The position numbers were made by a program, and so were the translations under genes. A stretch of DNA of 64,000 nt from Novosphingobium sp. EMRT-2 (GTDB lineage: Bacteria; Pseudomonadota; Alphaproteobacteria; Sphingomonadales; Sphingomonadaceae): positions 1,855,501 through 1,919,500 of the forward strand of contig NZ_CP039695.1 in assembly GCF_005145025.1 (NCBI RefSeq). Reading direction: 5' to 3'. A model generated the notes under the pieces. The model saw only the letters and a list, made by a program, of their open reading frames with translations, was not told the origin of the DNA and ran no database searches. Positions 35,247 through 44,012 of this stretch are shown here, piece after piece (positions within the stretch are counted from its first letter, which is position 1; the number at the start of each line of letters is the position of its first letter).

Positions 35247-35669
35247 CTAAGCGGCGATGTCGCTGATCCGGTGGTGCGGCAGCAGCCGCCACGCCGCAAG
35301 CGCCAGCGCGACGTGGAACGCCTCCACGCCCATCGGCAGCGGCCATTGCGGATAGGGGCCGACCACCGCCACGTTCACCGCGCGGCCGACAAGCGACACG
35401 CCGAACAGCAGCGCCGGCACCAGCAGCAGGTCCGCGTTGCGGCGCCAGGCGCCCCACATCATGCAGAACGCACCGACGCCGAAGAACGAGGTGAAGTCCG
35501 CGCGGATCGTCGAAAGCCCCGCCGCCGCGCCCTGCGGCCCACCGGCCATGCCGATCGCCGCCACGCCCAGCCCCGCGCCAGCGCTGCCCGGATCGAGCAG
35601 GAACGAAACCGCCATGAACAGGTCGAACAGACCGGTCAGGAAAATCAGCGCGGTCACTACAAGACGCAT
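35247..35669 (-). CDS. Small four-helix membrane protein of unknown function
   Basis: A 140-residue hydrophobic protein with about four predicted transmembrane helices (LVVTALIFLTGLFDLFMAVSFLL, FTSFFGVGAFCMMWGAW, LLLVPALLFGVSLVGRAV, MGVEAFHVALALAAWRLL). I do not recognise a characterised family; similar proteins in sphingomonads are annotated only as membrane or DUF4345-like proteins. The ATG at 35669 follows CGGAGGGACC. It is convergent with the acyltransferase gene and divergent from coaBC. Confidence 0.7.
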   Translation of the reverse strand: MRLVVTALIFLTGLFDLFMAVSFLLDPGSAGAGLGVAAIGMAGGPQGAAAGLSTIRADFTSFFGVGAFCMMWGAWRRNADLLLVPALLFGVSLVGRAVNVAVVGPYPQWPLPMGVEAFHVALALAAWRLLPHHRISDIAA

Positions 35670-35762
35670 ATCGGTCCCTCCGTTTCGGGCCGGTGTGCCG
35701 CAAGTTCGCCTTTCGCGCAAAAGGATTGCGCGCGGGCGAACCTCATTGCACAAGCGCGGGCG

Positions 35763-36953
35763 ATGAACGGACCGCGCATTCTCCTGATCGTCGGTGGCGG
35801 AATCGCCGCCTACAAGGCCGCCGAACTGGTGCGGCTGATCCGCAAGGAAGGCGGCTCGGTCACCTGCGTCCTGACCGACGGCGGATCGCACTTCGTCACC
35901 CCGCTCACGCTCGCCGCGCTCAGCGAGAATCCCGTCCATACGACGCTGTGGGACCTCAAGAACGAGGTCGAGATGGGGCACATCCAGCTGTCACGGCAGG
36001 CCGATCTGGTCGTCGTCTGCCCGGCGACGGCCGATCTGCTCGCCCGCATGGCGGCGGGCGTGGCCGACGATCTGGCCACCACGCTGCTGCTCGCCACCGA
36101 CAAGCCGGTGCTGGCGGTGCCGGCGATGAACGTGCGCATGTGGGGCCATCCCGCCACGCGGCGCAACGTGGCCACGCTGCGCGCCGATGGCGTGACCGTG
36201 CTGGAGCCGGACGAAGGCCCGATGGCCTGTGGCGAATACGGCCCCGGCCGCCTGCCCGAACCGCCCGCGATCTGGCAGGCGATCGCCGGCATGTGCGGCC
36301 TCAGCGCGCGTCCGCTCGCCGGCAAGCACATCGTCGTCACCGCCGGCCCCACCCACGAACCGATCGATCCGGTGCGCTACATCGCCAACCGCTCCAGCGG
36401 GAAGCAGGGCTTCGCCATCGCCGCCGCCGCCGCGCGGGCCGGGGCGCGGGTGACGCTGGTGGCGGGGCCGGTCCAGTTGCCGACGCCGCCGGGCGTGGAC
36501 CGGGTGGACGTGGAAACCGCGCGCGCGATGGCCGCCGCGGTCGAGGCCGCGCTGCCCGCCGACGCCGCCGTGATGGTCGCCGCCGTGGCCGACTGGCGCG
36601 CGGCGGACGAAGCGCCGCAGAAGCTCAAGAAGGACGGCTCGGGCGAAATTCCGCCGCTGCGCCTTGCCGAAAATCCCGATATCCTCGCCACGCTCTGCCG
36701 TTCCCCCGCCCGCCCCCCGCTGGTGGTCGGCTTCGCGGCGGAGACCGAGACCGTGATCGCCCACGCGCAGGCCAAGCTGGCCCGCAAGGGCGCCGACTGG
36801 ATCGTCGCCAACGACGTGTCGGGCGATGTGATGGGCGGCGCGCGCAACGCCGTCCATATCGTCACCGCCGCAGGGGTCGAAAGCCTGCCCGAAATGCCCA
36901 AGGACCAGGTCGCCGCCGCGCTGGTCGAAAGGATAGCCCATGCACTCGCCTGA
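35763..36953 (+). CDS. coaBC: Bifunctional phosphopantothenoylcysteine decarboxylase / synthase CoaBC
   Basis: CoaBC performs two steps of coenzyme A synthesis: CTP-dependent joining of cysteine to 4'-phosphopantothenate and FMN-dependent decarboxylation. The 396-residue protein has the flavoprotein half first ([30 protein letters not shown] with the conserved PxMNxx[16 protein letters not shown] with the active-site Cys), then the synthase half ([38 protein letters not shown]). The dut gene overlaps its end by 14 bases, so they form one operon. Confidence 0.96.
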   Translation: MNGPRILLIVGGGIAAYKAAELVRLIRKEGGSVTCVLTDGGSHFVTPLTLAALSENPVHTTLWDLKNEVEMGHIQLSRQADLVVVCPATADLLARMAAGVADDLATTLLLATDKPVLAVPAMNVRMWGHPATRRNVATLRADGVTVLEPDEGPMACGEYGPGRLPEPPAIWQAIAGMCGLSARPLAGKHIVVTAGPTHEPIDPVRYIANRSSGKQGFAIAAAAARAGARVTLVAGPVQLPTPPGVDRVDVETARAMAAAVEAALPADAAVMVAAVADWRAADEAPQKLKKDGSGEIPPLRLAENPDILATLCRSPARPPLVVGFAAETETVIAHAQAKLARKGADWIVANDVSGDVMGGARNAVHIVTAAGVESLPEMPKDQVAAALVERIAHALA

Positions 36954-37416
36954 AACCGCCGCCGTTCCCGTCCGCGTCAAGCGCCTGCCCGGCGCCGGCG
37001 ACCTGCCGCTGCCCGCCTATGCCACCGCCGGCGCGGCGGGCATGGACGTGGTTTCAGCCGAGGACGTGACCCTGGCCCCCGGCGCGCGCCATGCCGTCGC
37101 CACCGGCCTTGCCGTGGCGATTCCGCAAGGGTTCGAGATCCAGGTCCGTCCGCGTTCGGGCCTCGCGCTCAAGCACGGCGTCACCGTGCCCAACACGCCG
37201 GGCACGATCGATTCGGATTATCGCGGCGAACTGAAGGTCATCCTGATCAACCTGGGCGCAGAACCCTTCGCCATCCGGCGCGGCGATCGCGTGGCGCAAC
37301 TGGTGCTCGCCCCGGTGACCCAGGCAAGCTGGCTGGAAGTGGACGAACTGGACGAAACCGCGCGCGGCGAAGGCGGCTTCGGATCGACCGGCGGGGTGGT
37401 CGCCTTCAGCGAATAA
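36940..37416 (+). CDS. dut: Deoxyuridine 5'-triphosphate nucleotidohydrolase
   Basis: dUTPase cleaves dUTP to dUMP and pyrophosphate, keeping uracil out of DNA and feeding thymidylate synthesis. The 158-residue protein has all five trimer motifs: [41 protein letters not shown] and GFGSTGG. It begins inside the end of coaBC, a common alphaproteobacterial arrangement. A family A palindromic repeat follows the stop. Confidence 0.97.
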   Translation: MHSPETAAVPVRVKRLPGAGDLPLPAYATAGAAGMDVVSAEDVTLAPGARHAVATGLAVAIPQGFEIQVRPRSGLALKHGVTVPNTPGTIDSDYRGELKVILINLGAEPFAIRRGDRVAQLVLAPVTQASWLEVDELDETARGEGGFGSTGGVVAFSE

Positions 37417-37444
37417 GGCTGGACGCCCCGGGGCAGAGACGCTT

Positions 37445-37527
37445 CGTCATTGCGAGCGCAAGCGAAGCAATCCAGAGTCCCGCGTGTTACTCTGGATTGC
37501 CGCGGGGCTTCGCCCCTCGCAATGACG
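37445..37527. repeat. Palindromic intergenic repeat, family A copy 3
   Basis: Starts CGTCATTGCGAGCGCAAGCG and ends CCCCTCGCAATGACG, with inner arms AAGCAATCCAGAG / CTCTGGATTGC, giving a long imperfect cruciform. It is the best preserved of the three copies and lies between convergent dut and nitronate monooxygenase genes. Confidence 0.88.
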
Positions 37528-37549
37528 GTGAAGGGCGATCTTTCCGGCT

Positions 37550-38563
37550 TCAGCCGCGCGCGTTCAGCGCGGCTTCGCTTTCCGCCAGCAATTGCGCGAT
37601 GATCGCGGTGACGGGTTCTTCCTTCGTCACCATGCCCACCGATTGCCCGGCCATGATCGACCCGCGCTCCACATCGCCGTCGATCACCGCGCGGCGCAGC
37701 GCGCCGGCCCAGAAATGCTCGATTTCGAGCTGCGCCGCCGCCATGTCTACCGTGCCCTGGTCCAGCAGCCGCGCCACTTCCACCTGCTTGGCGGTGAATT
37801 CCTCGGTGCCCTTGTTCTTCAGCGCGCGCACCGGGATCACCGGCAGGCGCGGATCGACCTGGACCGAGGCGATCGCGTCGCGCGCGTTGGCGCGGAAGAA
37901 CGCCTGCTTGAACGCGGGATGGGCGATGGATTCGCTGGCGCAGGCAAAGCGCGTGCCCAGCTGCACGCCGCTGGCGCCCATTTCGAGGTAGGAGGCGATC
38001 ATCTCGCCCCGGCCGATGCCGCCGGCCACGAACACCACGTGGTCCTCCGCCAGCGCCGGCAGGAATTCCTGCGCCAGCACGCTGGTGGACACCGGGCCGA
38101 TATGGCCGCCGGCCTCGCTGCCTTCGATCACCAGCGCGTCCGCGCCCGAGCGCAGCAGCTTCTTCGCCAGCGCCAGCGTGGGCGCGAAAACCAGCACTTT
38201 CGCGCCGAAATCCTTGATCGCCTCCACGCTGCCCTTGGGCGGAATGCCGCCCGCGAGCACCACATGGCCCACGCCATGCCGCGCGCAGACCGCGATCAGG
38301 TCGAACAGTTGCGGGTGCATGGTGATGAGGTTCACGCCGAACGGCCGGGCGGTCAGCGCCTTCGTCCCCGCGATTTCGGCATCGAGCAGGTCGGGCGTCA
38401 TCGCGCCGCACGCGATCACGCCGAAGCCGCCGGCATTGCTGATCGCGGCCACCAGATTGCGCTCCGAAACCCAGCTCATCGCGCCGCACAGGATGGCGTG
38501 TTCGGTGCCGAGGAACGCCGCGCCGCGCGCCATCAGCGCCGAAGTCTTCACAGGTGCAGTCAT
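37550..38563 (-). CDS. Nitronate monooxygenase / NPD-type flavoprotein
   Basis: A 337-residue FMN TIM-barrel protein of the nitronate monooxygenase (2-nitropropane dioxygenase) family. It shows ILCGAMSWVSERNLVAAISNAGGFGVIA at the N-terminus, the FMN/phosphate region GSEAGGHIG with the catalytic His, VAGGIGRGEMIASYLEMGASGVQLGT and RALKN. These oxidise alkyl nitronates, but some relatives act as enoyl reductases. The ATG at 38563 follows GGGAAG; an in-frame ATG at 38575 is the alternative. It stands alone upstream of lysC's 3' end. Confidence 0.85.
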   Translation of the reverse strand: MTAPVKTSALMARGAAFLGTEHAILCGAMSWVSERNLVAAISNAGGFGVIACGAMTPDLLDAEIAGTKALTARPFGVNLITMHPQLFDLIAVCARHGVGHVVLAGGIPPKGSVEAIKDFGAKVLVFAPTLALAKKLLRSGADALVIEGSEAGGHIGPVSTSVLAQEFLPALAEDHVVFVAGGIGRGEMIASYLEMGASGVQLGTRFACASESIAHPAFKQAFFRANARDAIASVQVDPRLPVIPVRALKNKGTEEFTAKQVEVARLLDQGTVDMAAAQLEIEHFWAGALRRAVIDGDVERGSIMAGQSVGMVTKEEPVTAIIAQLLAESEAALNARG

Positions 38564-38805
38564 CAGGCTTCCCATCGTCCGTGCCAGAGCGGCAGCCCCT
38601 TAGGCCGCGCGGCGGGCGCCGACAAGAGCGGGCGGCAAGAGCAGGGTGCGATAGCGGACAATGATCGGTCCAAGCGATGACTGTGACCGCTTTATCCCGT
38701 TTTACCAATCAGAGCGCGCGGCCTATACCGCTTTCAACACGAAGCGAACCCGCTTCCCCGTTCCGGACTGGCATCAACCCCTCCCCCAGAGCCAGTCGGG
38801 TCGCG

Positions 38806-38843
38806 CCCCGCCTCCGGTTTCTCCCCCCTGTCCGGAGGCGGGG
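38806..38843. other. Strong hairpin between nitronate monooxygenase and lysC
   Basis: A perfect 12-bp stem (CCCCGCCTCCGG / CCGGAGGCGGGG) with a 14-base loop. A broken T-run (TTTCGCTTTC) follows on the plus strand only, whereas lysC ends on the minus strand, so its role as a lysC terminator is doubtful; it may be a remnant of the family C repeats. Confidence 0.45.
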
Positions 38844-38865
38844 TTTCGCTTTCAGAAACAGTCCT

Positions 38866-40134
38866 TTACGCGGCGTCCAGCCCATAGGCGGTGTGGAGCA
38901 CGCGCACGGCGAGTTCGGTCTCGTCCTCGTCGATCAGCACCGAAACCTTGATTTCGCTGGTGGAAATCGCCTGGATGTTGATCCCGCGATCGGCCAGCGC
39001 CTTGAACATCGTGCCGGCCACGCCCGCATGGCTGCGCATGCCCACGCCAACGACGCTGATCTTGGCGACCTTGCTGTCGGCGATCATGCGATACCAGCCG
39101 ATCGTGTCCTTCTGCTCTTCCAGCAGCGCCTGCGTGCGGGCGAGGTCCGCCTGCGGCACGGTGAAGGTCACGTCCGTCTCGCCCTTGTCCTTGGCGACGT
39201 TCTGGATGATCATGTCGACGTTGATATTGGCCTCGGCCAGCGGGCCGAAGATCGTCGCCACCGCGCCGGGACGGTCGGCGATGCGCGTCAGGGTGACCTT
39301 GGCGTCGTTCTTGTCGGCGGCGATGCCGGTGATCAGCTGACGTTCCATTTCCAATCCTTCCAGTTCCCCGATCAGTTCATCCTCGCTCACGATCATCGTG
39401 CCGGGGATGCTGTCCGCCGGCGGCGCGTCGTCGTCGATGAAGGATGACAACACCTGCACCCGCACGCATTCCTTCATGGCGAGGCTGACCGAGCGGGTCT
39501 GCAGGACCTTCGATCCGACCGAGGCCAGCTCGAGCATTTCCTCGAACGTCACGTTCTTGAGCTTGCGCGCCTTGGCGACAATGCGGGGATCGGTGGTATA
39601 GACGCCGTCGACGTCGGTATAGATGTCGCAGCGGTCGGCCTTCACCGCCGCTGCCACGGCCACCGCCGAAGTGTCGGAACCGCCACGGCCCAGCGTGGTC
39701 ACGCGGTTGTCCGCGGTAAGTCCCTGAAAACCGGGAATAACGGCGATCTCGCCCGCGGCCATCGAGGCCAGCAGGGCTTCGGAATCGATCGTTTCGATGC
39801 GGGCCTTGGCATGGGCGTCGTCGGTGCGGACGGGCAACTGCCAGCCCAGCCACGAACGCGCCTTGCAGCCCAGCGCCTGGAGATGCATCGCGAGCAGCCC
39901 CGAGGTCACCTGTTCGCCGCTGGCGACGACCACGTCGTATTCAGCAGGATCATAAAGGGGATTGGCTTCGCGGCAGAAATTGACAAGGCGGTCGGTCTCT
40001 CCGGCCATCGCCGAAACCACCACCGCCACTTCGTGCCCGGCCGCCTGCTGGCGCTGCACGATCCGCGCGACACGGCGGATGCGCTCGGTGCCGGCCATCG
40101 ACGTGCCGCCGAATTTCATCACGATCCGGGCCAA
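38866..40134 (-). CDS. lysC: Aspartate kinase
   Basis: Aspartokinase phosphorylates aspartate to start lysine, threonine and methionine synthesis. The 422-residue protein has the kinase start MKFGGTSMAGTERIRR, DTSAVAVAAAVKADRCDIYTDVDGVYTTDPRI, and two C-terminal ACT domains (VTLTRIADRPGAVATIFGPLAEANINVDMI, KISVVGVGMRSHAGVAGTMFKALADRGINIQAIS) for feedback by lysine and/or threonine. The start is a TTG at 40134 following GGAGTACCCCC. It is divergent from ubiG. Confidence 0.96.
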   Translation of the reverse strand: MARIVMKFGGTSMAGTERIRRVARIVQRQQAAGHEVAVVVSAMAGETDRLVNFCREANPLYDPAEYDVVVASGEQVTSGLLAMHLQALGCKARSWLGWQLPVRTDDAHAKARIETIDSEALLASMAAGEIAVIPGFQGLTADNRVTTLGRGGSDTSAVAVAAAVKADRCDIYTDVDGVYTTDPRIVAKARKLKNVTFEEMLELASVGSKVLQTRSVSLAMKECVRVQVLSSFIDDDAPPADSIPGTMIVSEDELIGELEGLEMERQLITGIAADKNDAKVTLTRIADRPGAVATIFGPLAEANINVDMIIQNVAKDKGETDVTFTVPQADLARTQALLEEQKDTIGWYRMIADSKVAKISVVGVGMRSHAGVAGTMFKALADRGINIQAISTSEIKVSVLIDEDETELAVRVLHTAYGLDAA

Positions 40135-40228
40135 GGGGGTACTCCTGCCTGTGGGCGCAACGCATTGCGCAACAATCTTGCCCGCGCAGCCCCTCGCCGT
40201 GCGGCGGGCGTCCTGTTAGGGATGCCTC

Positions 40229-40972
40229 ATGAGCAATGCAACACCCTCGGCACTCGCGCCCACCATTCGCCCGGAAGAGGCGGCGCATTTCGGCAAGCTC
40301 GCGCAGGACTGGTGGGACCCGAAGGGCTCCTCCGCCATGCTGCACCGTCTCAACCCGGTGCGGCTGGGCTTCATCCGAAACGCTATCGATTCGCATTTCG
40401 GTACCAGTCCCCGCTCGCTTAAACCACTGACAGACCGGCGCGCGCTGGATGTAGGCTGCGGCGCCGGTCTGCTATGCGAACCGCTTGCCCGCATGGGCGC
40501 GGCGGTTACTGGCGTCGACGCGGCGGCAGAGAACGTCGCGGCGGCGCAGGCCCATGCGGCGGGCGGTGGCCTGGCCATCACCTATCGCCTGGGCGAGATT
40601 GGCGCCTTGGACCTTGCCGGTTTCGACCTCGTCACCGCCATGGAGGTGATCGAGCACGTGGCCGACAAACCGGCCTTCGTCGCGGCGCTGGCGGCAGCGC
40701 TGGGCGAAGGCGGGCTGATGGTCCTGTCCACCCCCAACCGCACGGCAGCTGCACGCCTGCTGCTGGTGGAAGGGGCGGAAACGCTGGGCATGGTGCCCCG
40801 CGGTACGCACCACTGGGACGATTTCGTCACCCCGGTGGAATTGCACGACCTGCTCTCCGAAGCAGGCCTGGTCATGGGTAATCCAATCGGTATCGCTTAC
40901 AGTCCGACCAAGGGTTTGCACCTGTCGGATAATCTCGCACTTAACTACATTGTCACGGCAAGAAAGGGCTGA
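40229..40972 (+). CDS. ubiG: 3-Demethylubiquinone 3-O-methyltransferase UbiG
   Basis: UbiG performs both O-methylations of ubiquinone synthesis. The 247-residue protein has EEAAHFGKLAQDWWDPKGSSAMLHRLNPVRLGFI, which is diagnostic, the SAM loop DVGCGAGLLCEPL, VTAMEVIEHVADKPAF and STPNRTAAARLLLV. It is the usual length for the family. The ATG at 40229 has no strong ribosome site. A small 59-codon gene follows 4 bases after the stop and is probably co-transcribed. Confidence 0.96.
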   Translation: MSNATPSALAPTIRPEEAAHFGKLAQDWWDPKGSSAMLHRLNPVRLGFIRNAIDSHFGTSPRSLKPLTDRRALDVGCGAGLLCEPLARMGAAVTGVDAAAENVAAAQAHAAGGGLAITYRLGEIGALDLAGFDLVTAMEVIEHVADKPAFVAALAAALGEGGLMVLSTPNRTAAARLLLVEGAETLGMVPRGTHHWDDFVTPVELHDLLSEAGLVMGNPIGIAYSPTKGLHLSDNLALNYIVTARKG

Positions 40973-40976
40973 TCCC

Positions 40977-41156
40977 ATGGCCGAACGCTTTGAACGGCAC
41001 AAACAACCCTGGACAGCCGATGAAATACATAAGCTACACACTCTCGCAAAGAAGGGCATGGCGCTGAAGGCTATCGCCAAGGCGCTGACCCGCAGTGAGG
41101 AATCGGTGAAAATTCGGGCCAAGAACGATGGCCTGGGTATTGTGAAACTGCGCTAG
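40977..41156 (+). CDS. Small basic helical protein (helix-turn-helix/SANT-like)
   Basis: A 59-residue, Lys/Arg-rich protein, 4 bases after ubiG. The sequence WTADEIHKLHTLAKKGMALKAIAKALTRSEESVKIRAKNDGL has the pattern of a Myb/SANT or GcrA-like helix-turn-helix, where an aromatic-led first helix is followed by a recognition helix. It could bind DNA or RNA. Proteins like this are common in Sphingomonadales and are annotated only as hypothetical. The ATG at 40977 sits right after ubiG with a weak site (AAGGGCTGATCCC). Confidence 0.6.
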   Translation: MAERFERHKQPWTADEIHKLHTLAKKGMALKAIAKALTRSEESVKIRAKNDGLGIVKLR

Positions 41157-41160
41157 CCGC

Positions 41161-41490
41161 TCAGGGCGGCAGCGGTTTGGAGAGAGCCCAGACCTTCCAG
41201 CCCGAAAGAGCCGGGACCGGCAGGAATGGGTTGACGTGCAAGACGCGCGGGAGCAGTTCCGTGTGGGTCTTGTGGCGAAACAGGCTGCTCCAGAGCGACG
41301 CCCCCAGCGTTCCACGAAGGAACGCCAGATGCAGCAAGGTGCCCTCGCTGATGCGCGAACGCTTTGCGCGGGCTTTCCATTTCAGGATGCCGAACAAGGC
41401 CACGACCAGCATGGACAACGCTACGAGCGCCTTCGCAAGGAAGGCTGGCGTCAGCAGCAGCGCGATGATTGCAGTAGTCATAAGCGGCAT
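41161..41490 (-). CDS. DUF1294-like membrane protein
   Basis: A 109-residue protein with an N-terminal membrane segment (TAIIALLLTPAFLAKALVALSMLVVALFGIL), then KARAKRSRISEGTLLHLAFLRGTLGASLWSSLFRHKTHTELLPRVLHV. The R-ISE-LLHL...G..GA...FRHKT pattern is that of DUF1294, a small membrane family sometimes fused to cold-shock domains. Function unknown. Neither the ATG at 41490 nor the one three codons in has a clear ribosome site. It ends against the small helical gene on the opposite strand. Confidence 0.7.
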   Translation of the reverse strand: MPLMTTAIIALLLTPAFLAKALVALSMLVVALFGILKWKARAKRSRISEGTLLHLAFLRGTLGASLWSSLFRHKTHTELLPRVLHVNPFLPVPALSGWKVWALSKPLPP

Positions 41491-41541
41491 GGTAACCGCA
41501 TATGGTTAACAATCGGTTTTACGGGATTTCCTGGCGCCGCG

Positions 41542-41946
41542 TCATTCGCCCGAGGGCAGGAACTTTTCCACCAGATCGCGCGCCAGCCGGGCCGGGCGGT
41601 GCGTCACCGCGTCCACGCAGCACCAGCTGGAACGGACTTCGGCCAGCACGTCCTCGCCGCGCTTGATCACGGTTTCGTAGAAGGCCTTGGCGCCCTGCAC
41701 CTTTTCCAGCACGACATGCGCGATCACCGTATCGTCCAGAAAAGTGGGCCGGCGATAGGTGATTTCGTGCTTGAGCGCGACCCACAGGTGCCGCGCCACC
41801 GCTTCCGCCGGGGCCAGCGCCTGCCAGTGGTCGATCACCGCCTCCTGCACCCATTTCAGGTAGCTGGCGTTGTTGACATGGCCCATGAAGTCGATGTCCG
41901 CCGGATCGACATTGATGGGGTAGAGATGGGGATTCGCGTTATTCAC
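41542..41946 (-). CDS. Acyl-CoA thioesterase (4-hydroxybenzoyl-CoA thioesterase-like)
   Basis: A 134-residue hotdog-fold thioesterase. NVDPADIDFMGHVNNASYLKWVQEAVIDHW is the family signature, with the Asp/Glu-like catalytic position in DFMGHVNN. Such enzymes free CoA from aromatic or short-chain acyl-CoA. I chose the GTG at 41946, which gives the usual length of about 135 residues; there is no clear ribosome site, and an internal ATG would remove the signature. It follows the NadR-like kinase gene by 53 bases. Confidence 0.82.
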   Translation of the reverse strand: MNNANPHLYPINVDPADIDFMGHVNNASYLKWVQEAVIDHWQALAPAEAVARHLWVALKHEITYRRPTFLDDTVIAHVVLEKVQGAKAFYETVIKRGEDVLAEVRSSWCCVDAVTHRPARLARDLVEKFLPSGE

Positions 41947-41999
41947 AAGAATGTAGATAACACGAATCGCGCCGGGCCAACAGGGCCGCGCGCCACTCT

Positions 42000-42536
42000 T
42001 TATCGCACCGGCGGCTTCGACCCGGCGCGGCGCAAGGCTTCCTCGATCGCCGCCACCGCCTGCGCCTCGCGGAACGGCCAGTCGCCCGCGATCCGGCGAT
42101 AGGGCACGCCCGCGCGCACCAGCATGTCCTCGGCGATCGCGGCGAAGCGCGCGCGCTTCTCGTCGGTGCCGAAAAAGCGCGTGCCGTCGGCCACCCACGG
42201 CACGTCCGGCTCGAACAGCAGGTAGAGATCCGCCTTGGGATAGGCCAGCAGCGCCTCGGGCACGTCGTCGAACAGCATCTGCGCCCAGGCCGCCGTCATC
42301 AGCGGATCGGTATCCAGCACCAGCACCTGCGGCTGGAGCAGCGCCGCCCCGCGCACCGCGCGATCATGCCCCTCGGCGATCTCCAGCAGGTCGTCGATGG
42401 TCAGCTCCAGTCCCATGGTCTCGCAGAACGAACGCCCGTATTCGGGCACCCACGGCCAGCCGAACCGCTTGCGCAACCGGTCGGCCAGCACCGACTTGCC
42501 GGTGCTTTCGGCGCCATGAAAACAGACCTGGATCAC
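42000..42536 (-). CDS. Nicotinamide riboside kinase-like ATPase (NadR C-terminal domain type)
   Basis: A 178-residue P-loop kinase resembling the ribosylnicotinamide kinase part of NadR. The Walker A motif is GAESTGKSVLA, with EYGRSFCETMG and VLDTDPLMTAAWAQMLF typical of NadR-like ATPases. It lacks the adenylyltransferase and repressor domains of enterobacterial NadR. It should phosphorylate nicotinamide riboside to NMN, and the overlap of its ATG with the end of the pnuC gene (4 bases) supports this strongly. Start at 42536. Confidence 0.85.
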   Translation of the reverse strand: MIQVCFHGAESTGKSVLADRLRKRFGWPWVPEYGRSFCETMGLELTIDDLLEIAEGHDRAVRGAALLQPQVLVLDTDPLMTAAWAQMLFDDVPEALLAYPKADLYLLFEPDVPWVADGTRFFGTDEKRARFAAIAEDMLVRAGVPYRRIAGDWPFREAQAVAAIEEALRRAGSKPPVR

Positions 42537-43117
42537 GCAAACACCTCATTCCCCGCCGGCCGCCGGGCCGCGCCGATCCACGCGCGCAGGCCCACCGCCG
42601 ACATCACCAGAAACGCGCCGTACAGCGCTGCCAGCAGCGGCAGCCCCCGCGCCAGATAGAGCGCGATCGAAACCACGTCGATCGCGATCCACAGCACCCA
42701 GTTCTCTATCCGGCGATACGACAGCAGGAACTGCGCCGCGATGCTCGCCCCCGTCACCGCCGAATCCGCGAAGGGCAGCGCGGCGTTGGTGAAGCGGTGC
42801 ATCGCCCAGCCCAGCGACAGGCTGAGCGCCGCCGTCACCCCGGCCCAGGCGATCCGCTGGCGCGCGCTCATCCAGCCGACCGGCACGCTGTCGTCTTCGG
42901 CCCCTTTCGCCCGGCTCCACAGCCACCAGCCCCAGCCGTTGACCACGAAAAAGAACGCCTGCAGCCCGGTTTCGCCATAGAGCCGCGCGCGGAACAGCAC
43001 GAAGGCGGTGGCCGTCACCATCGCCATGGCGAAAGGGAAGTTCCACACCGACCGCCGCACCAGCAGCGCGATGTTGATCAGGCCCAGAACGGCGGCCAGG
43101 GCCTCGACGGGATTCAC
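42533..43117 (-). CDS. pnuC: Nicotinamide riboside transporter PnuC
   Basis: A 194-residue membrane protein with about seven helices, of the PnuC family that lets nicotinamide riboside enter by facilitated diffusion. Family marks are the NFPFAMAMVTATAFVLFRARLYGETGLQAFFFVVNGWGWWLW segment and SYRRIENWVLWIAIDVVSIALYLARGLPLLAALYGAFLV, which include the conserved Trp/Asn/Tyr substrate residues. The start is a GTG at 43117. It overlaps the NR kinase gene, forming an import-and-trap NAD salvage unit. An ArsC-like gene lies 13 bases upstream. Confidence 0.88.
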   Translation of the reverse strand: MNPVEALAAVLGLINIALLVRRSVWNFPFAMAMVTATAFVLFRARLYGETGLQAFFFVVNGWGWWLWSRAKGAEDDSVPVGWMSARQRIAWAGVTAALSLSLGWAMHRFTNAALPFADSAVTGASIAAQFLLSYRRIENWVLWIAIDVVSIALYLARGLPLLAALYGAFLVMSAVGLRAWIGAARRPAGNEVFA

Positions 43118-43130
43118 CGGCGCGCGCCGC

Positions 43131-43478
43131 TCAGCCCAGCGCCGCCGCCCATTCGGCGTCCTTGAACCCCACCAGCAGCCCACCGGGATATTCCACGATC
43201 GGCCGCTTGATGGTGGAGGTATGCTCTGCCATCAGCGCCACCGCCTTGTCCGCGTCGAGATCGGACTTCGCCGCATCGTCCAGCTTGCGGAAGGTCGTGC
43301 CTGCCTTGTTGAGCACCTTGTCCAGCCCCGCCTGCGCCACCCATCCCGCGATCCGCGCCGGGTCCGCGCCCTGCTTCTTGTAGTCGTGGAACGTATAGGC
43401 GATGCCGCGCGCCTCCAGCCAGACACGCGCCTTCTTCACGGTGTCGCAGTTGGGGATTCCATAAACCGTCACAGCCAC
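43131..43478 (-). CDS. ArsC/Spx family protein (YffB-like)
   Basis: A 115-residue thioredoxin-fold protein with the ArsC family start VTVYGIPNCDTVKKARVWLEARGIAYTFHDYKKQG and the IKRPIVEYPGGLLVGF segment of the YffB/Spx-like group. The single active-site Cys is in PNCDTVKKA. Arsenate reduction is unlikely to be its main job; YffB proteins are of uncertain thiol-redox function. It is the first gene of a run with pnuC and the NR kinase, perhaps by chance. Confidence 0.9.
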   Translation of the reverse strand: MAVTVYGIPNCDTVKKARVWLEARGIAYTFHDYKKQGADPARIAGWVAQAGLDKVLNKAGTTFRKLDDAAKSDLDADKAVALMAEHTSTIKRPIVEYPGGLLVGFKDAEWAAALG

Positions 43479-43570
43479 GCGCCGATCCTTTGCGTCAGAC
43501 TTTCCAGTCCCTTAGCGTCGATCGGCAAGGGCGGCAAACGCCGTGACTGCGAATGCGGCGCCGCGTGCCC

Positions 43571-43882
43571 CTATCCCCCATCGCGGCAGAAGCGCCGCGT
43601 CCGCGTGGGGTTGCCGGCATAGAGCGTGTAATCCTGGTAATAGGCGTCGCGCGATCGCCCCTGCACCTCGATGTGCGCCACCTGCCGGCGCCAGCCCAGC
43701 GCGGCCTCCTCGCTTTCCCATTCGGACAGCGCCAGCACCTCGCCATCGTCGGCGTGGTAGCTCTTGAACGAGACGAAGCCGGGCTGCGTGCGCGCCAGGC
43801 GCTCCATGCGCGCGGCATCGACGGCATAGGCATCGGCATCGATGTCGGCGCGCTTGCGGTTGCGGAAAACGACGATGAACAT
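43571..43882 (-). CDS. Antibiotic biosynthesis monooxygenase (ABM) domain protein
   Basis: A 103-residue ferredoxin-like ABM-fold protein: MFIVVFRNRKRADIDADAYAVDAARMERLARTQPGFVSFKSYHADDGEVLALSEWESEEA is the standard pattern. These small proteins may act as monooxygenases or heme-degrading enzymes, but most have no known function. It is complete and has an ordinary length, divergent from aroC. Confidence 0.82.
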   Translation of the reverse strand: MFIVVFRNRKRADIDADAYAVDAARMERLARTQPGFVSFKSYHADDGEVLALSEWESEEAALGWRRQVAHIEVQGRSRDAYYQDYTLYAGNPTRTRRFCRDGG

Positions 43883-44012
43883 GCGCGCTTTCTAACAGAA
43901 TGTTACCAAAATGGGCGCAAATTCTGCGATAGCCGCAAAGTGCGGGCGTGAATATCGCATACGAACAGGCCGGCATGGACATTTCCGGCGAATCCCGACA
44001 AAGCCGCAGCCC

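Noticed and set aside
40214-40228. A long leader before ubiG as a riboswitch
   Set aside because: The lysC-ubiG gap is under 100 bases and shows no recognised aptamer fold.
42000-42536. Full-length NadR regulator
   Set aside because: Only the ribosylnicotinamide kinase-like P-loop domain is present; there is no helix-turn-helix or adenylyltransferase domain.
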